From Bacteroidota bacterium (lineage in GTDB: Bacteria; Bacteroidota; Bacteroidia; Chitinophagales; JADIYW01): a stretch of DNA of 64,000 bases. Positions 44,276-53,341 of the stretch are shown here, in pieces. The stretch lies in the NCBI GenBank assembly GCA_016705125.1, contig JADIYW010000003.1, positions 62,001-126,000 on the forward strand, written 5' to 3'. Made by a program: the position numbers and the translations under genes. Position 1 is the stretch's first letter. Each line of letters starts with the position of its first letter. The notes below the pieces were generated by a model that searched no databases, was not told the origin of the DNA, and saw only the letters and a list, made by a program, of their open reading frames with translations.

Positions 44276-44815
44276 ATGCCAAGAAAAGGAGATTTTTTAT
44301 TGTCGGAGCCATTTATGAAGGATCCTAGTTTTAAAAGAGCAGTAATTTTATTGTGTGAACACAATCAAACAGGTAGCTTTGGCTTTATTCTAAATAAGAT
44401 CTCTGATTTCTCAGTTCAAGAATTGATTTTGGATTTTCCAGCTTTTGATGCTCCTGTTTACCTAGGCGGTCCAGTTGGCGAAGACACCCTTCATTTCTTG
44501 CATCGATGCGGTCCAATTTTAGAAAATTCAATTAAAGTAAGAGAAAATATTTGGTGGGGTGGAAATTTCGAACAATTAAAAGAGGAAATTAGAAATGGCA
44601 ATATTTTTCCAGATGACATTCGTTTTTTTATCGGATACTCGGGTTGGGGTGTTGGTCAATTAAAATCAGAAATGGATGACAATTCTTGGATTATCTCAGA
44701 CAAATACACTGATTTTTATGGTGAATCTGCAGATTTATGGAAAACAATAATGCATGATATGGGTGGTAATTATAAATTATTAAGCAATTTTCCCGAAGAT
44801 CCACAATTGAATTAA
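44276..44815 (+). CDS. YqgE/AlgH family protein
   Basis: A 179-residue cytoplasmic protein beginning KGDFLLSEPFMKDPSFKRAVILLCEHN, with FGFILNK and the GGPVGEDTLHFLHR block at ~61-75. The C-terminal motif RFFIGYSGWGVGQLKSEMDDNSWI is diagnostic of UPF0301. Its function is unclear; the AlgH name derives from a disputed role in alginate regulation. Its stop overlaps that of the convergent methyltransferase by four bases. Confidence 0.9.
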   Translation: MPRKGDFLLSEPFMKDPSFKRAVILLCEHNQTGSFGFILNKISDFSVQELILDFPAFDAPVYLGGPVGEDTLHFLHRCGPILENSIKVRENIWWGGNFEQLKEEIRNGNIFPDDIRFFIGYSGWGVGQLKSEMDDNSWIISDKYTDFYGESADLWKTIMHDMGGNYKLLSNFPEDPQLN

Positions 44816-45354
44816 TTATTAGTTGCAAAATTTCTTTTAGACACGAAATCCCACACAATTATACCTGTACACACACTTACATTGAGCGAGTGTTTTGTTC
44901 CAAACTGAGGAATTTCAATACATGCATTAGAAAGGTTTATTGCATTTAAGTCCACTCCTTCCACTTCATTGCCCAAGATAAATGCATACTTAATATCATG
45001 TTTTGGTTGAAACGAGTTTAATTTTATGGATTCATCAGTTTGTTCAATAGCGTAAACTTCAAAATCATCTTCCTTTAATAAATTAAGACAATCTTCAATT
45101 GTATCAAAATGTGCCCATTCCATGCTTTCTGTTGCACCTAAAGCAGTCTTTTGAATATCCCTATGAGGCGGAGTTGGAGTAAAACCAATCAAAAAAATCT
45201 TTCCAATACCAAAACTATCTGCGGTTCTAAAAATAGAGCCTACGTTGTTTGCAGACCTGATATTGTCCAAAACCAAAACCAAAGGAATTTTATCAGCATT
45301 TTTAAATTCTTCAATTGTTAACCTTCCTAGTTCTTTGTTAATTAGTTTACGCAT
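44812..45354 (-). CDS. TrmH/SpoU-family RNA 2'-O-methyltransferase
   Basis: A 180-residue SPOUT enzyme. The knot-forming motifs are VLDNIRSANNVGSIFRTADSFG (motif 1), ILGNEVEGVDLNAI (motif 2) and IEIPQFGTKHSLNVSVCTGIIVWDF (motif 3). It lacks an N-terminal substrate-binding domain, as in TrmL-like short members, so the tRNA or rRNA target is not clear. The ATG at 45354 (MRKLINKEL) is preferred over 45378. It is divergent from mutS. Confidence 0.87.
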   Translation of the reverse strand: MRKLINKELGRLTIEEFKNADKIPLVLVLDNIRSANNVGSIFRTADSFGIGKIFLIGFTPTPPHRDIQKTALGATESMEWAHFDTIEDCLNLLKEDDFEVYAIEQTDESIKLNSFQPKHDIKYAFILGNEVEGVDLNAINLSNACIEIPQFGTKHSLNVSVCTGIIVWDFVSKRNFATNN

Positions 45355-45383
45355 TTTAATAGCTTTAGCCGGTGCCAAATTAT

Positions 45384-45391
45384 TAAATTTG
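45384..45391 (+). promoter_or_regulatory. -7 promoter element for mutS
   Basis: TAAATTTG is an exact TAnnTTTG match, 22 bases before the GTG start at 45414, which implies +1 near 45398. Confidence 0.45.
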
Positions 45392-45413
45392 TTCCAATTA
45401 TTATATTTTAATA

Positions 45414-48020
45414 GTGGCTAAGACTATAAAAGAAGCGAAAGAAACCCCTTTAATGGGACAATACAATAGGATAAAGCAAAAATATCCTGATGCTATTTTA
45501 TTATTCCGAATTGGAGATTTTTACGAAACATTTTCTACAGATGCTGTAATTACTGCGAATGTTTGTGGTATTGTGCTTACCAAACGAGCAAATGGAGATA
45601 ACAAAACCATGGAATTGGCTGGTTTTCCGCATCATTCGCTAGATTCATATTTGCCTAAATTGGTAAAAGCAGGCTATAGAGTTGCCATTTGCGAACAATT
45701 AGAAGACCCTAAATTAACTAAAACAATAGTAAAGAGAGGTGTGACAGAAATAATTACACCAGGTGTGGCTATTAGTGATAAATTACTTGATCATAAATCA
45801 AATAATTTTTTAGCCGCTATTTATTTTGAAAAAGACTTAGTTGGTTTGTCGTTCTTAGATATTTCTACTGGTGAATTTTTGGTTGCAGAAGGTTCACAGG
45901 CATATATTGAAAAATTAATTCAGTCATTTAATCCTTCTGAAATTATTTTTCCCAAATCTCAACAGAAGCAGTATAAGGAAATTTTTCATGAAAAATATTA
46001 TTTCTATGCTGTCGAAGATTGGGTTTTTAATGCTGATTATGCATCCGACAAATTGCTCATGCAATTTGAAACTCAATCTTTAAAAGGATTTGGAATTGCT
46101 GAATTGCACTTGGCAACTATTGCTGCAGGAGCAGTTTTACATTATTTGTCCGATACGGAACATTCAAATATACAACACATTACAAGTATAAGTAGAATCT
46201 TAAATGATAAATATGTTTGGATTGACAGGTTTACAATAAGAAATTTAGAGCTTATTTCTTCTCCACATATTGGTGGCTTATCACTTATTGAAGTATTGGA
46301 CAAAACTGTTTCTCCTATGGGCGCCCGACTTTTAAAAAGATGGGTAGTTTTGCCATTAAAAGAGCAAAAAGCGATTCAGAATAGATTAGATGCGGTAGAA
46401 TGTCTTGTAAAGGAAACAGAATTAGTGATCCAACTTGTGGCTTATTTTAAGCAAATTGGAGATTTAGAACGTTTGATTTCAAAAGTACCAATGGGAAAAA
46501 TAAATCCAAGGGAAATGAATCAATTAAAAAAATCGTTGCAAACCATTGAACCAATAATTGCATTGTGCAAAACTGCAAAAGTTGAAAGATTAAATAAAAT
46601 CGCAGATTTACTACATCCTTGTGCAGCATTAAAAGAAAGAATTGAAAGAGAGTTAATGGAAGATGCGCCACCAATCGTTCAAAAGTTAGGGGTAATTGCG
46701 CCTGGTGTATCGGAAGAACTTGATGATTTAAGAAAAATTGCCTCTTCAGGAAAGGGCTATTTAACTGAATTACAAATAAAAGAAACAGAACGAACAGGAA
46801 TAAGTTCTTTAAAAATAGGTTTCAATAATGTATTTGGTTATTTTTTGGAGGTAAGAAATACGCATTCCGAAAAGGTTCCGGCAGAATGGATACGCAAACA
46901 AACTTTGGTTGGTGCCGAAAGGTATATAACACCCGAATTAAAAGAATATGAAGACAAAATTTTGGGGGCTGAGGACAAAATTACTGCTATTGAAATACGA
47001 TTGTTTGAGGAGCTAGTACTTTATGCAAGAGATTTCATAAATCATATTCAGCAAAATGCAGTTTTAATTGCAGAATTAGATTGTTTACAATGTTTTTCAA
47101 CCATTGCCATTAAAAACAATTATAGAAAACCCAAAATTTGTTCAGAGGATGTTTTAGATATAAAAGAAGGTAGACATCCTGTTATAGAACAAAGACTTGC
47201 CGTTGGAGAACAATATGTACCAAATGATGTGTTTTTAGATGCAGACAGCCAACAAATTATGATTATAACTGGGCCCAATATGGCAGGAAAATCCGCTTTA
47301 TTAAGACAAACAGCACTTATCGTTCTAATGGCACAAATGGGTTCATTTGTACCTGCAGAGTCAGCACTTATTGGAATTGTAGATAAGGTTTTTACAAGAG
47401 TTGGTGCTTCAGATAATATCTCACAAGGGGAATCCACTTTTATGGTTGAAATGATTGAAACTGCCTCCATTTTAAATAATATTTCTGGTAAAAGCTTGGT
47501 TTTATTGGATGAAATTGGAAGAGGAACGAGTACATATGATGGCATTTCTATTGCATGGTCATTGGTTGAATATTTACATCAACACCCGACTGCTCGACCT
47601 AAAACAATGTTTGCAACACATTATCATGAATTAACAGAGTTAGCAGAAAAATTTAAACGTGTAAAAAATTATAGTGTTTCAACCAAAGAATTGGGCAATA
47701 AAGTCGTTTTTTTAAGGAAACTAATTGAAGGAGGGACAAAACATAGCTTTGGAATACATGTTGCAAAAATGGCAGGAATGCCAAATGAAATGATAAAACG
47801 GGCAAATGAAATTTTAAAAGAACTAGAAAGCAAACATATTGCAACTGATATAAAATCAACACTTAAGGATATTAAAAATCCCGATTATCAGCTAAATATT
47901 TTTTCTATGGATGATCCAAGATTATTTAAAATAAAGGAGATTTTGGAAGATGTTGATATAAATGGAATTACTCCAATAGAAGCGCTGATGAAGCTAGACC
48001 AAATGAGGAAATTATTATAG
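45414..48020 (+). CDS. mutS: DNA mismatch repair protein MutS
   Basis: An 868-residue mismatch sensor. The mismatch-reading Phe-x-Glu lies in RIGDFYETF (Phe36, Glu38, the same numbering as E. coli). Clamp and lever domains occupy the middle. The ATPase has Walker A TGPNMAGKS (~618-626), the ABC-like SQGESTFMVEM, Walker B LVLLDEIGRGTSTYDG (~697-712) and the H-loop FATHYHEL. The start is GTG (MAKTIKEAKE), supported by a -7 box at the right distance. The frame is intact over 2.6 kb, unlike genes in the first 16 kb. Confidence 0.97.
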   Translation: MAKTIKEAKETPLMGQYNRIKQKYPDAILLFRIGDFYETFSTDAVITANVCGIVLTKRANGDNKTMELAGFPHHSLDSYLPKLVKAGYRVAICEQLEDPKLTKTIVKRGVTEIITPGVAISDKLLDHKSNNFLAAIYFEKDLVGLSFLDISTGEFLVAEGSQAYIEKLIQSFNPSEIIFPKSQQKQYKEIFHEKYYFYAVEDWVFNADYASDKLLMQFETQSLKGFGIAELHLATIAAGAVLHYLSDTEHSNIQHITSISRILNDKYVWIDRFTIRNLELISSPHIGGLSLIEVLDKTVSPMGARLLKRWVVLPLKEQKAIQNRLDAVECLVKETELVIQLVAYFKQIGDLERLISKVPMGKINPREMNQLKKSLQTIEPIIALCKTAKVERLNKIADLLHPCAALKERIERELMEDAPPIVQKLGVIAPGVSEELDDLRKIASSGKGYLTELQIKETERTGISSLKIGFNNVFGYFLEVRNTHSEKVPAEWIRKQTLVGAERYITPELKEYEDKILGAEDKITAIEIRLFEELVLYARDFINHIQQNAVLIAELDCLQCFSTIAIKNNYRKPKICSEDVLDIKEGRHPVIEQRLAVGEQYVPNDVFLDADSQQIMIITGPNMAGKSALLRQTALIVLMAQMGSFVPAESALIGIVDKVFTRVGASDNISQGESTFMVEMIETASILNNISGKSLVLLDEIGRGTSTYDGISIAWSLVEYLHQHPTARPKTMFATHYHELTELAEKFKRVKNYSVSTKELGNKVVFLRKLIEGGTKHSFGIHVAKMAGMPNEMIKRANEILKELESKHIATDIKSTLKDIKNPDYQLNIFSMDDPRLFKIKEILEDVDINGITPIEALMKLDQMRKLL

Positions 48021-48027
48021 AAAAAGG

Positions 48028-48300
48028 CTAATCTTTTATAAGATAACAATTCTTCTTTTTTGGAAACAAAACCCTTTTTACTATAAAAGTATCTTTTGGA
48101 ACAACAAAATTTGAGACTGCATTCCCATTTTGTTCAAAAATAATTATAGTGTCTTTACTTAATTGCCATAAACCATTTTCGGGTAATTTTATAGAAACTG
48201 GTGTACCATCACAAGTTCCGGAATAAGTTCCTTTTAGTTTTTCTGGCCTCAAAGCGCAAGAAGAAAACAATAAAACGATTAAAAAAAGAATGTTTTTCAT
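48028..48300 (-). CDS. Small lipoprotein of unknown function
   Basis: A 90-residue protein with a lipoprotein signal ending LLFSSC (Cys15). The mature part is short and beta-rich (LKGTYSGTCDGTPVSIKLPENGLWQL). It looks like a META/lipocalin-like strand pattern but is too short to assign. Its ATG overlaps the yebC stop by one base (TAATG), so it is probably translated from the yebC transcript. Confidence 0.6.
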   Translation of the reverse strand: MKNILFLIVLLFSSCALRPEKLKGTYSGTCDGTPVSIKLPENGLWQLSKDTIIIFEQNGNAVSNFVVPKDTFIVKRVLFPKKKNCYLIKD

Positions 48301-49010
48301 TAATGTAAATTATGATAAACGGATTGAACATCATCATCTTGTTCTAACCGATCAATAAAATCTAATACTTCGTCCATTTGCTCCTCTCCTAGTTCTTTTG
48401 TTACAGTGGGGAATCGTTGTAGCTCGGAACTAATTATTTCAATTCCCTTATCTTCAAGTGCTTTTTGCATACTTCCAAAATCAGTGAATTTAGTATAAAT
48501 AATTAATTTCCCTTCTTCATCTTTTTCCAAACTATCTAATCCAAAATCAATTAATTCAAATTCAAATTCCTCCATATCAATTCCACCACCTTCTATTTTA
48601 AAAACGCCTTTTCGAGTAAAAATAAAATCATGCATTCCTTGAGTACCAAAAGTGCCACCTTTTTTGCTAAAAATAGCTCTCAGGTTTGCCACAGTTCTTA
48701 CTGGGTTATCAGTTGCAGTTTCAATTACCACTGCCACTCCATGTGGTGCCATTCCTTCATAAAGTACCTCACTAAAATCCTTTTCATCCTTCGAAATTGC
48801 TCTTTTAATAGCTGCTTCTACTCTATCCTTAGGCATTTGGGCGCCTTTTGCATTTTGTATTGCTCTTCTTAATGGTGCATTTGTATCTGCAATTGGTCCT
48901 CCCTGCTTAACTGCCATGGCAATTTCTCTTCCAATTTTGGTAAAAGCTTTGGCCATCTTATCCCACCTTGCAAATTTTGAAGCCTTCCTATATTCAAATG
49001 CTCTTCCCAT
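48300..49010 (-). CDS. yebC: YebC/PmpR family protein
   Basis: A 236-residue protein of the widespread YebC/TACO1 family. The N-terminus has the hallmark FARWDKMAKAFTKIGREIAMAV (relatives read HSKWANIKHRK). GGPIADTNAPLRRAIQNAKGAQMPKDRVEAAIKRA follows, then EGMAPHGVAVVIE and GGTFGTQGMHDFIF. Members bind DNA as regulators (PmpR) or aid translation of difficult proline stretches. Which applies here cannot be told. A TAnnTTTG box lies 16 bases upstream of the ATG. Confidence 0.92.
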   Translation of the reverse strand: MGRAFEYRKASKFARWDKMAKAFTKIGREIAMAVKQGGPIADTNAPLRRAIQNAKGAQMPKDRVEAAIKRAISKDEKDFSEVLYEGMAPHGVAVVIETATDNPVRTVANLRAIFSKKGGTFGTQGMHDFIFTRKGVFKIEGGGIDMEEFEFELIDFGLDSLEKDEEGKLIIYTKFTDFGSMQKALEDKGIEIISSELQRFPTVTKELGEEQMDEVLDFIDRLEQDDDVQSVYHNLH

Positions 49011-49026
49011 ATCAATTTTTTTTGTG

Positions 49027-49034
49027 CAAAATTA
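49027..49034 (-). promoter_or_regulatory. -7 promoter element for yebC
   Basis: The minus strand reads TAATTTTG, an exact TAnnTTTG match, 16 bases before the yebC ATG. It comes just after the terminator of the upstream DUF6089 gene, as expected for an independent transcription unit. Confidence 0.5.
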
Positions 49035-49049
49035 AGGTATTTGTTTTTT

Positions 49050-49087
49050 GAAAAAAAGAAAGGTCGGATTTATTTTCCGACCTTTTT
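49050..49087 (-). terminator. Rho-independent terminator of the DUF6089 gene
   Basis: A 10 bp perfect stem (AAAGGTCGGA with its complement, 49059-49068 and 49076-49085) has a seven-base loop. On the minus strand it is followed by CTTTTTTTC. It sits 19 bases after the stop of the outer-membrane protein gene. Confidence 0.8.
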
Positions 49088-49106
49088 CTAAAAATAAATT
49101 TAATAA

Positions 49107-50051
49107 TTAAAATTTAGGACATTGTAATCTACCTCCCTTGTAACCTCTTCCTCTATATCCTACCTCGCCTAATCTTATGGCAAATGAAATATTGGTGGTA
49201 AACAATTGATCTTTGTCTTTTGGGTCGCCTCTTTGAACACCAGCTGCTGTTACAAATCCATAAGCATTTGTTGGGTCAATTTCTACTCTCCTTTCAGCTA
49301 AGTCGGCAATATATTGGCCTTGTTCAGGTCCATAAAAGCTATTAAAGTCAGTTCTATTGGCATATACGGTACTTACATCATCTATATAATCTGTAAAAGT
49401 GTGATAATATACTACATCCCAAGCCATTGATAATCTTCTAGTTAAGTTCCATTTGATACCAGCACCCATTAAGGCTGCAAAAGAAAATCGCTTATATTTA
49501 TCACCGTATCCTGGCATCCCTTGTCCCTCTGTGCCAAGCGGCTGTAATTTTACCTTATTACCTGCGGCATCAGTTGTTGTTGGATTAAAATAAAATCCAG
49601 ATCCTCCCACAAATATATATGGAGACCAATCATATTCGTCTACATCACCTGGTTTATATTTTAAAAAATTTAATTCAAGTGTTCCAGAAATGTCTACTAT
49701 ATATGATTTAAAACTCAAATTTCTAATTTGTCTATACCATTGATCACTAAATACTTCTCCTTGAGTAAGATTATCTCTTCCTTGTAAACGAGTAAACATA
49801 ATATTTGCTTTAGCAGCAAAATGATAATTTATATTATATCTATAAAATACATTTAAATCTGGTCTAAAAAGCTTAGGCTCAACATCCTTTAAAAAAGGAG
49901 TCCCAATTTTATTAAAACCGCCCAAATCACCAAGAAAATTGGCAGCACCAATTCCAATACCCAATTCATGGCTATTTTTATCATTATTACCTGCATATGA
50001 TAATAAGTTTATCAGCGCCAAAAAAGCTATTATTATTTTCCTTTTCATCAA
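49107..50051 (-). CDS. DUF6089 family outer-membrane beta-barrel protein
   Basis: A 314-residue protein with a signal peptide (IIIAFLALINLLSYAG). Alternating strands begin HELGIGIGAANFLGDLGGF, a segment typical of DUF6089. Others include NVFYRYNINYHFAAKANIMF, YIFVGGSGFYFNP and the aromatic-rich WDVVYYHTFTDYIDDVS. These predict a small outer-membrane barrel. Function is unknown. It has its own strong terminator and is preceded by a 432 bp gap, suggesting a monocistronic, possibly well-expressed gene. Confidence 0.83.
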   Translation of the reverse strand: MMKRKIIIAFLALINLLSYAGNNDKNSHELGIGIGAANFLGDLGGFNKIGTPFLKDVEPKLFRPDLNVFYRYNINYHFAAKANIMFTRLQGRDNLTQGEVFSDQWYRQIRNLSFKSYIVDISGTLELNFLKYKPGDVDEYDWSPYIFVGGSGFYFNPTTTDAAGNKVKLQPLGTEGQGMPGYGDKYKRFSFAALMGAGIKWNLTRRLSMAWDVVYYHTFTDYIDDVSTVYANRTDFNSFYGPEQGQYIADLAERRVEIDPTNAYGFVTAAGVQRGDPKDKDQLFTTNISFAIRLGEVGYRGRGYKGGRLQCPKF

Positions 50052-50483
50052 AATTATTTATTTAGAAATAGTTAAGTAAAACTAATTCAATGGATAAAGA
50101 TATGTAAAAAAATAATTTTAAGGTTGTTTTTTTTGAACAAAAGAGTGCCAAATTTTTAAATAAATTAAATAATATTGAAAATCAATGATTTTTATCTTAC
50201 AAAAAGAAATAATAACTTAATTATTTTTTAAAAATGAAATCCTTTCGTCTCCAAAAAGCTTTTTTTTATCTCCTAAATTCATTTCTACTTTTTTATAAGA
50301 AAAAAAAGTACAATTTTTTAATACAAAACATACATGACCGTAAACATATGTGAATCAACATATTAATAGAAAAATATATACTTCAAAAAATAATTAAATT
50401 TGGGTTTTTACCTTTTAATTTAACCTTAGCACACTTTTTGTATAAAATATGCTTTACTTTTGAACTTAAATAAAAATTAAATT
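50052..50483. other. 432 bp non-coding AT-rich gap
   Basis: No open frame with coding character is visible on either strand. There is a weak AT-only inverted repeat (TACTTTTTT with its complement, 50286-50310) and a -7 box for the downstream hydrolase at 50455. The promoter of the divergent DUF6089 gene must also lie here, but I see no exact TAnnTTTG close to its start. Confidence 0.6.
50455..50462 (+). promoter_or_regulatory. -7 promoter element for the alpha/beta-hydrolase lipoprotein
   Basis: TACTTTTG is an exact TAnnTTTG match, 21 bases before the ATG at 50484. A TTTG at 50437-50440 lies upstream, but at 14 bases it is closer than the usual -33 spacing. Confidence 0.45.
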
Positions 50484-51419
50484 ATGAAAAAATTAGTCTA
50501 TTTACCTCTTTTACTTGTCCTTTTAAGTTTAACCTCTTGTGATGCTGTACTTAAAGCTGCTAAAGCACAACAAAAAAAGCAGAACCAAGGACAAAATAAT
50601 GGTCAAAATCAAGGACAGAACCAAACGAATACTGAATTTAAAAAGACAAATTTAAAGTATGGATCTGATGTAAGAAACACAATGAATGTAATTCTTCCCA
50701 AAAATTCAACTGGTAAAACACCTTTTATATTGTTGATTCACGGTGGAGCATGGATGAAGGGTGATAAAAATGAAGTTTCTTTTATTCAGAAATTTTTGGC
50801 TGAAAATGGTATTGCAAGTGCGGCTCCAAATTATAGATTTGCCTCGTCAAGTGTTCATTTACCTCAAATGATGGATGACATTAAAAAAACAGTGGATTAT
50901 TGCAAAGAGCATGGTTCCGAATGGAATGTAGATAATAATCAATTTATAATTGGTGGCGCTAGTGCTGGGGCTCATTTAGCATTAATGTATGCTTACAAGT
51001 ATGATTTAAACAATACAATTAACGCAGTTATTTCTCTTTCTGGGCCTACTAATTTAACGGATACTAAATTTATTGAGCATGCTAAAAAAATTGGCTTTAT
51101 TGATGGAGTACAAGGAATGGTTGGAGCTAATTATACTCCAAATGAAAAGCTAGCAAAAAACTTTAGTGATGTAAGTCCTATTTATAACATTAAAAACATA
51201 CCTACACTTATTATTCATGGCAATGTTGACAAGGTTGTGTTTTATAGCCAAGCAGTTGAATTAGATAAAGCTTTAACAAACGCAAATTATACCCACAAAT
51301 TTGTAACAATGGATAATTGCGATCATGATTTAGGTGTTTTGAATCCAATAAACCTAAATAAAGTGAAAATTGAAATGTCGAATTGGATAAAAAAATATGA
51401 TGTAAATAATAAATATTAA
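50484..51419 (+). CDS. Alpha/beta-hydrolase lipoprotein (esterase, BD-FAE/hormone-sensitive-lipase-like)
   Basis: A 311-residue protein. The lipoprotein signal ends LSLTSC (Cys19), and a low-complexity linker of repeated NQGQ units (residues ~29-49) probably extends it from the membrane. The catalytic domain has the oxyanion motif HGGAW (86-90) and nucleophile elbow GGASAGAH (Ser160). Asp in HGNVDKVV and His in NCDHDLG complete the triad. Relatives are carbohydrate or feruloyl esterases and kynurenine formamidases. The substrate here is unknown. The gene is closed by a strong terminator. Confidence 0.85.
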   Translation: MKKLVYLPLLLVLLSLTSCDAVLKAAKAQQKKQNQGQNNGQNQGQNQTNTEFKKTNLKYGSDVRNTMNVILPKNSTGKTPFILLIHGGAWMKGDKNEVSFIQKFLAENGIASAAPNYRFASSSVHLPQMMDDIKKTVDYCKEHGSEWNVDNNQFIIGGASAGAHLALMYAYKYDLNNTINAVISLSGPTNLTDTKFIEHAKKIGFIDGVQGMVGANYTPNEKLAKNFSDVSPIYNIKNIPTLIIHGNVDKVVFYSQAVELDKALTNANYTHKFVTMDNCDHDLGVLNPINLNKVKIEMSNWIKKYDVNNKY

Positions 51420-51438
51420 ACTATTCAATTTAATTATA

Positions 51439-51473
51439 AAAGTCTCAACGATATTCGTTGGGACTTTTTTTTT
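51439..51473 (+). terminator. Rho-independent terminator after the hydrolase gene, probably bidirectional
   Basis: The stem AAGTCTCAACGA / TCGTTGGGACTT (one G-U pair) has a short loop and is followed by nine Ts on the plus strand. On the minus strand it is followed by TTTT, so it may also stop transcripts of the convergent cytochrome c peroxidase gene. Confidence 0.85.
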
Positions 51474-51509
51474 AATATCAACTGTCTTTTTTATAAATTG
51501 ATCATCCTT

Positions 51510-52475
51510 TCACCTTGAAGTCTTATTAGAAATGAATTGTTTATCTGTCAAAGATTCTAAAAAATGCTTTAGGTCAGTTTTCTCTTGGTTGGAAAGATTT
51601 AATGGCATTGCTAATAAATCATCTGTATTAATTGCATTTGAAATTACTAAATTAGGATTATCATAATAGTTAATTACTTCATCAAGTGTTTTGAACATTC
51701 CATTGTGCATATAAGGCGCAGTAATGGCCACATTTCTTAAGCCTGGCACTTTAAATTTGCCCAAATCTGAACTGTCTTTTGTAATTAAAAATCTTCCCTT
51801 ATCGATTAATTCAATACCATTGTACAATCCTATATTTCTAAATTCATCTCCTGTAAGGTCTGGCCCAAAATGACAATCAAAACACTTAGCTTTTTCACTC
51901 ATAAATATTCTTCTGCCTCTTATCGCAGATTCAGCCATTGTATTTTCTTTATCCTGCATATAATCATCAAATGGAGTGTTGGAAGTTTCAAGTGTACGTT
52001 CAAATGCAGCAATTGCTTTTGGGATATTTGTTGAGGTAGGTTTTTCGCCATAAATTTTTAAAAAATACTTTTTATATTTTTTATCATTTTCAATTTTTTT
52101 TACTGCAATTTCAAAGCTCAATGACATTTCCAACGTATCTTCAATCGGAAAATGAACTTGATCTTCCAAACTATTTGCTCTACCATCATAAAAATAAATT
52201 TGTCGATCTTTCATATTCATAATTGATGGCGCATTTCTAAATCCAACCCTACCATTTATACCCTTACTAAATGCAACCGTATCTGCAAATGCATATTCAG
52301 GTTTATGGCAAGAGGCACAACTTATAGAATTATCTTTTGAAAGTTTTTTTTCAAAAAAAAGCATTTTGCCTAATTCTACCTCGCTTTCTGGTTGCTTATT
52401 TTTAATTGAACTAAACCCATATATTAAAGAAATAGAAGTCAAAAGAATAATCAACTTAAATTTTAAAATTGTCAT
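51510..52475 (-). CDS. Di-heme cytochrome c peroxidase (MauG/CcpA family)
   Basis: A 321-residue periplasmic protein with an N-terminal signal (KLIILLTSISLIYG) and two heme c attachment motifs, CASCH (53-57) and CFDCH (198-202). The LGKMLFFEKKLSKDNSISC lead-in, RNAPSIMN and GKFKVPGLRNVAITAPYMHNGMF blocks are characteristic. Such enzymes reduce hydrogen peroxide, or, for MauG-like members, oxidise protein side chains. It is 12 bases downstream of the TPMT-like methyltransferase and likely shares its transcript. Confidence 0.9.
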   Translation of the reverse strand: MTILKFKLIILLTSISLIYGFSSIKNKQPESEVELGKMLFFEKKLSKDNSISCASCHKPEYAFADTVAFSKGINGRVGFRNAPSIMNMKDRQIYFYDGRANSLEDQVHFPIEDTLEMSLSFEIAVKKIENDKKYKKYFLKIYGEKPTSTNIPKAIAAFERTLETSNTPFDDYMQDKENTMAESAIRGRRIFMSEKAKCFDCHFGPDLTGDEFRNIGLYNGIELIDKGRFLITKDSSDLGKFKVPGLRNVAITAPYMHNGMFKTLDEVINYYDNPNLVISNAINTDDLLAMPLNLSNQEKTDLKHFLESLTDKQFISNKTSR

Positions 52476-52487
52476 GGTATTATTGAG

Positions 52488-53090
52488 TTATTTTTTAATT
52501 AATATAGCAAATAATTCCGTTCCCATTCTGGGTTTTATTGAATTATGGCATGGAGATAAGGTCTTTATTTCAAAAAATGGACTGAATATTTCCTTATATT
52601 CGGCCTTTTCTCCCCCAAATGGAGGACCTGGAAAACTAAAAAGAATTCCAAAGAATAATCCGACCAATTTTCCTTTTGGTTTTAGTAACTGATTCATTTT
52701 AACTACATATTCATTTCTTAAATCTGGATGAATGGCACAAAAAAAGGTTTGTTCAAGTATTAAATCATACTGACCATTAAGATTAAAAAAATCTCCTTCT
52801 ATTAGCTGAACTTTATTAAAGATTGTAGTTTGTGTTTTTAATTTCGCTATTATTTCTTTTGAAATATCAACAATGGTAATATTTTGAAATCCCTTTTCTA
52901 ATAAATAATTTAGTTCATAGGCATTTCCTGCTCCAGGTATTAAAATAGAAATATTTTTGTCTTTTAGTTGGTCAATATAAGCTTTTAGCGGAGGCGATAC
53001 AATACCTAAATCCCAAATAGAATTATTATTTCTATATTGCTCATCCCAAAATGAAGCATCTAATTTTTCGGTTCTAAATTCAAATTTCAT
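52488..53090 (-). CDS. TPMT-like class I SAM-dependent methyltransferase
   Basis: A 200-residue methyltransferase. FWDEQYRNNNSIWDLGIVSPPLKAYI at ~14-39 is the substrate and N-terminal helix region seen in thiopurine and thiol methyltransferases. SAM motif I reads ILIPGAGNAYELNYLL (50-65) with acidic motif II VDIS (Asp75). LILEQTFFCAIHPDLR is conserved at the active site. Relatives methylate thiols, selenium or tellurium compounds, often in detoxification. The start is preceded by a repetitive AACCAATAACTAAG leader like that of the DEAD-box gene. Confidence 0.83.
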   Translation of the reverse strand: MKFEFRTEKLDASFWDEQYRNNNSIWDLGIVSPPLKAYIDQLKDKNISILIPGAGNAYELNYLLEKGFQNITIVDISKEIIAKLKTQTTIFNKVQLIEGDFFNLNGQYDLILEQTFFCAIHPDLRNEYVVKMNQLLKPKGKLVGLFFGILFSFPGPPFGGEKAEYKEIFSPFFEIKTLSPCHNSIKPRMGTELFAILIKK

Positions 53091-53341
53091 TTTCTTAGTT
53101 ATTGGTTATTTAGTTACTAAGTTATTGGTTATTTTGCAATTAGTAAATTGAAATTGGTTATTAGGTAATTGAGTTATTGGTAAATAGTAATTCCATTTAA
53201 TATTAGCATTTAACATTTAAATAGTTCTTAGCATTTTTTTATTAAACATTCAACTCTTCATATTAATTCGTTAACTAAATAATTCGCCCATTTTTGACTG
53301 TTTTATCCATTAAACATTTAACATTTAGCAATCATCATTAA
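53091..53341 (-). repeat. Composite low-complexity leader before the TPMT-like gene
   Basis: Read on the minus strand, the 251 bp contain first TTAAATGTTTAATGG and AAATGTTAAATGC-type units (53195-53340), then AATAACCAATAACTTAG and ACTCAATTACC-type units up to the ATG. The two blocks occur in the same order as the 8015-8292 region upstream of the DEAD-box gene. No other function is visible. Confidence 0.6.

Noticed and set aside
50286..50310. Terminator hairpin in the 432 bp gap
   Set aside because: The stem is purely A/T and no gene ends nearby on either strand.
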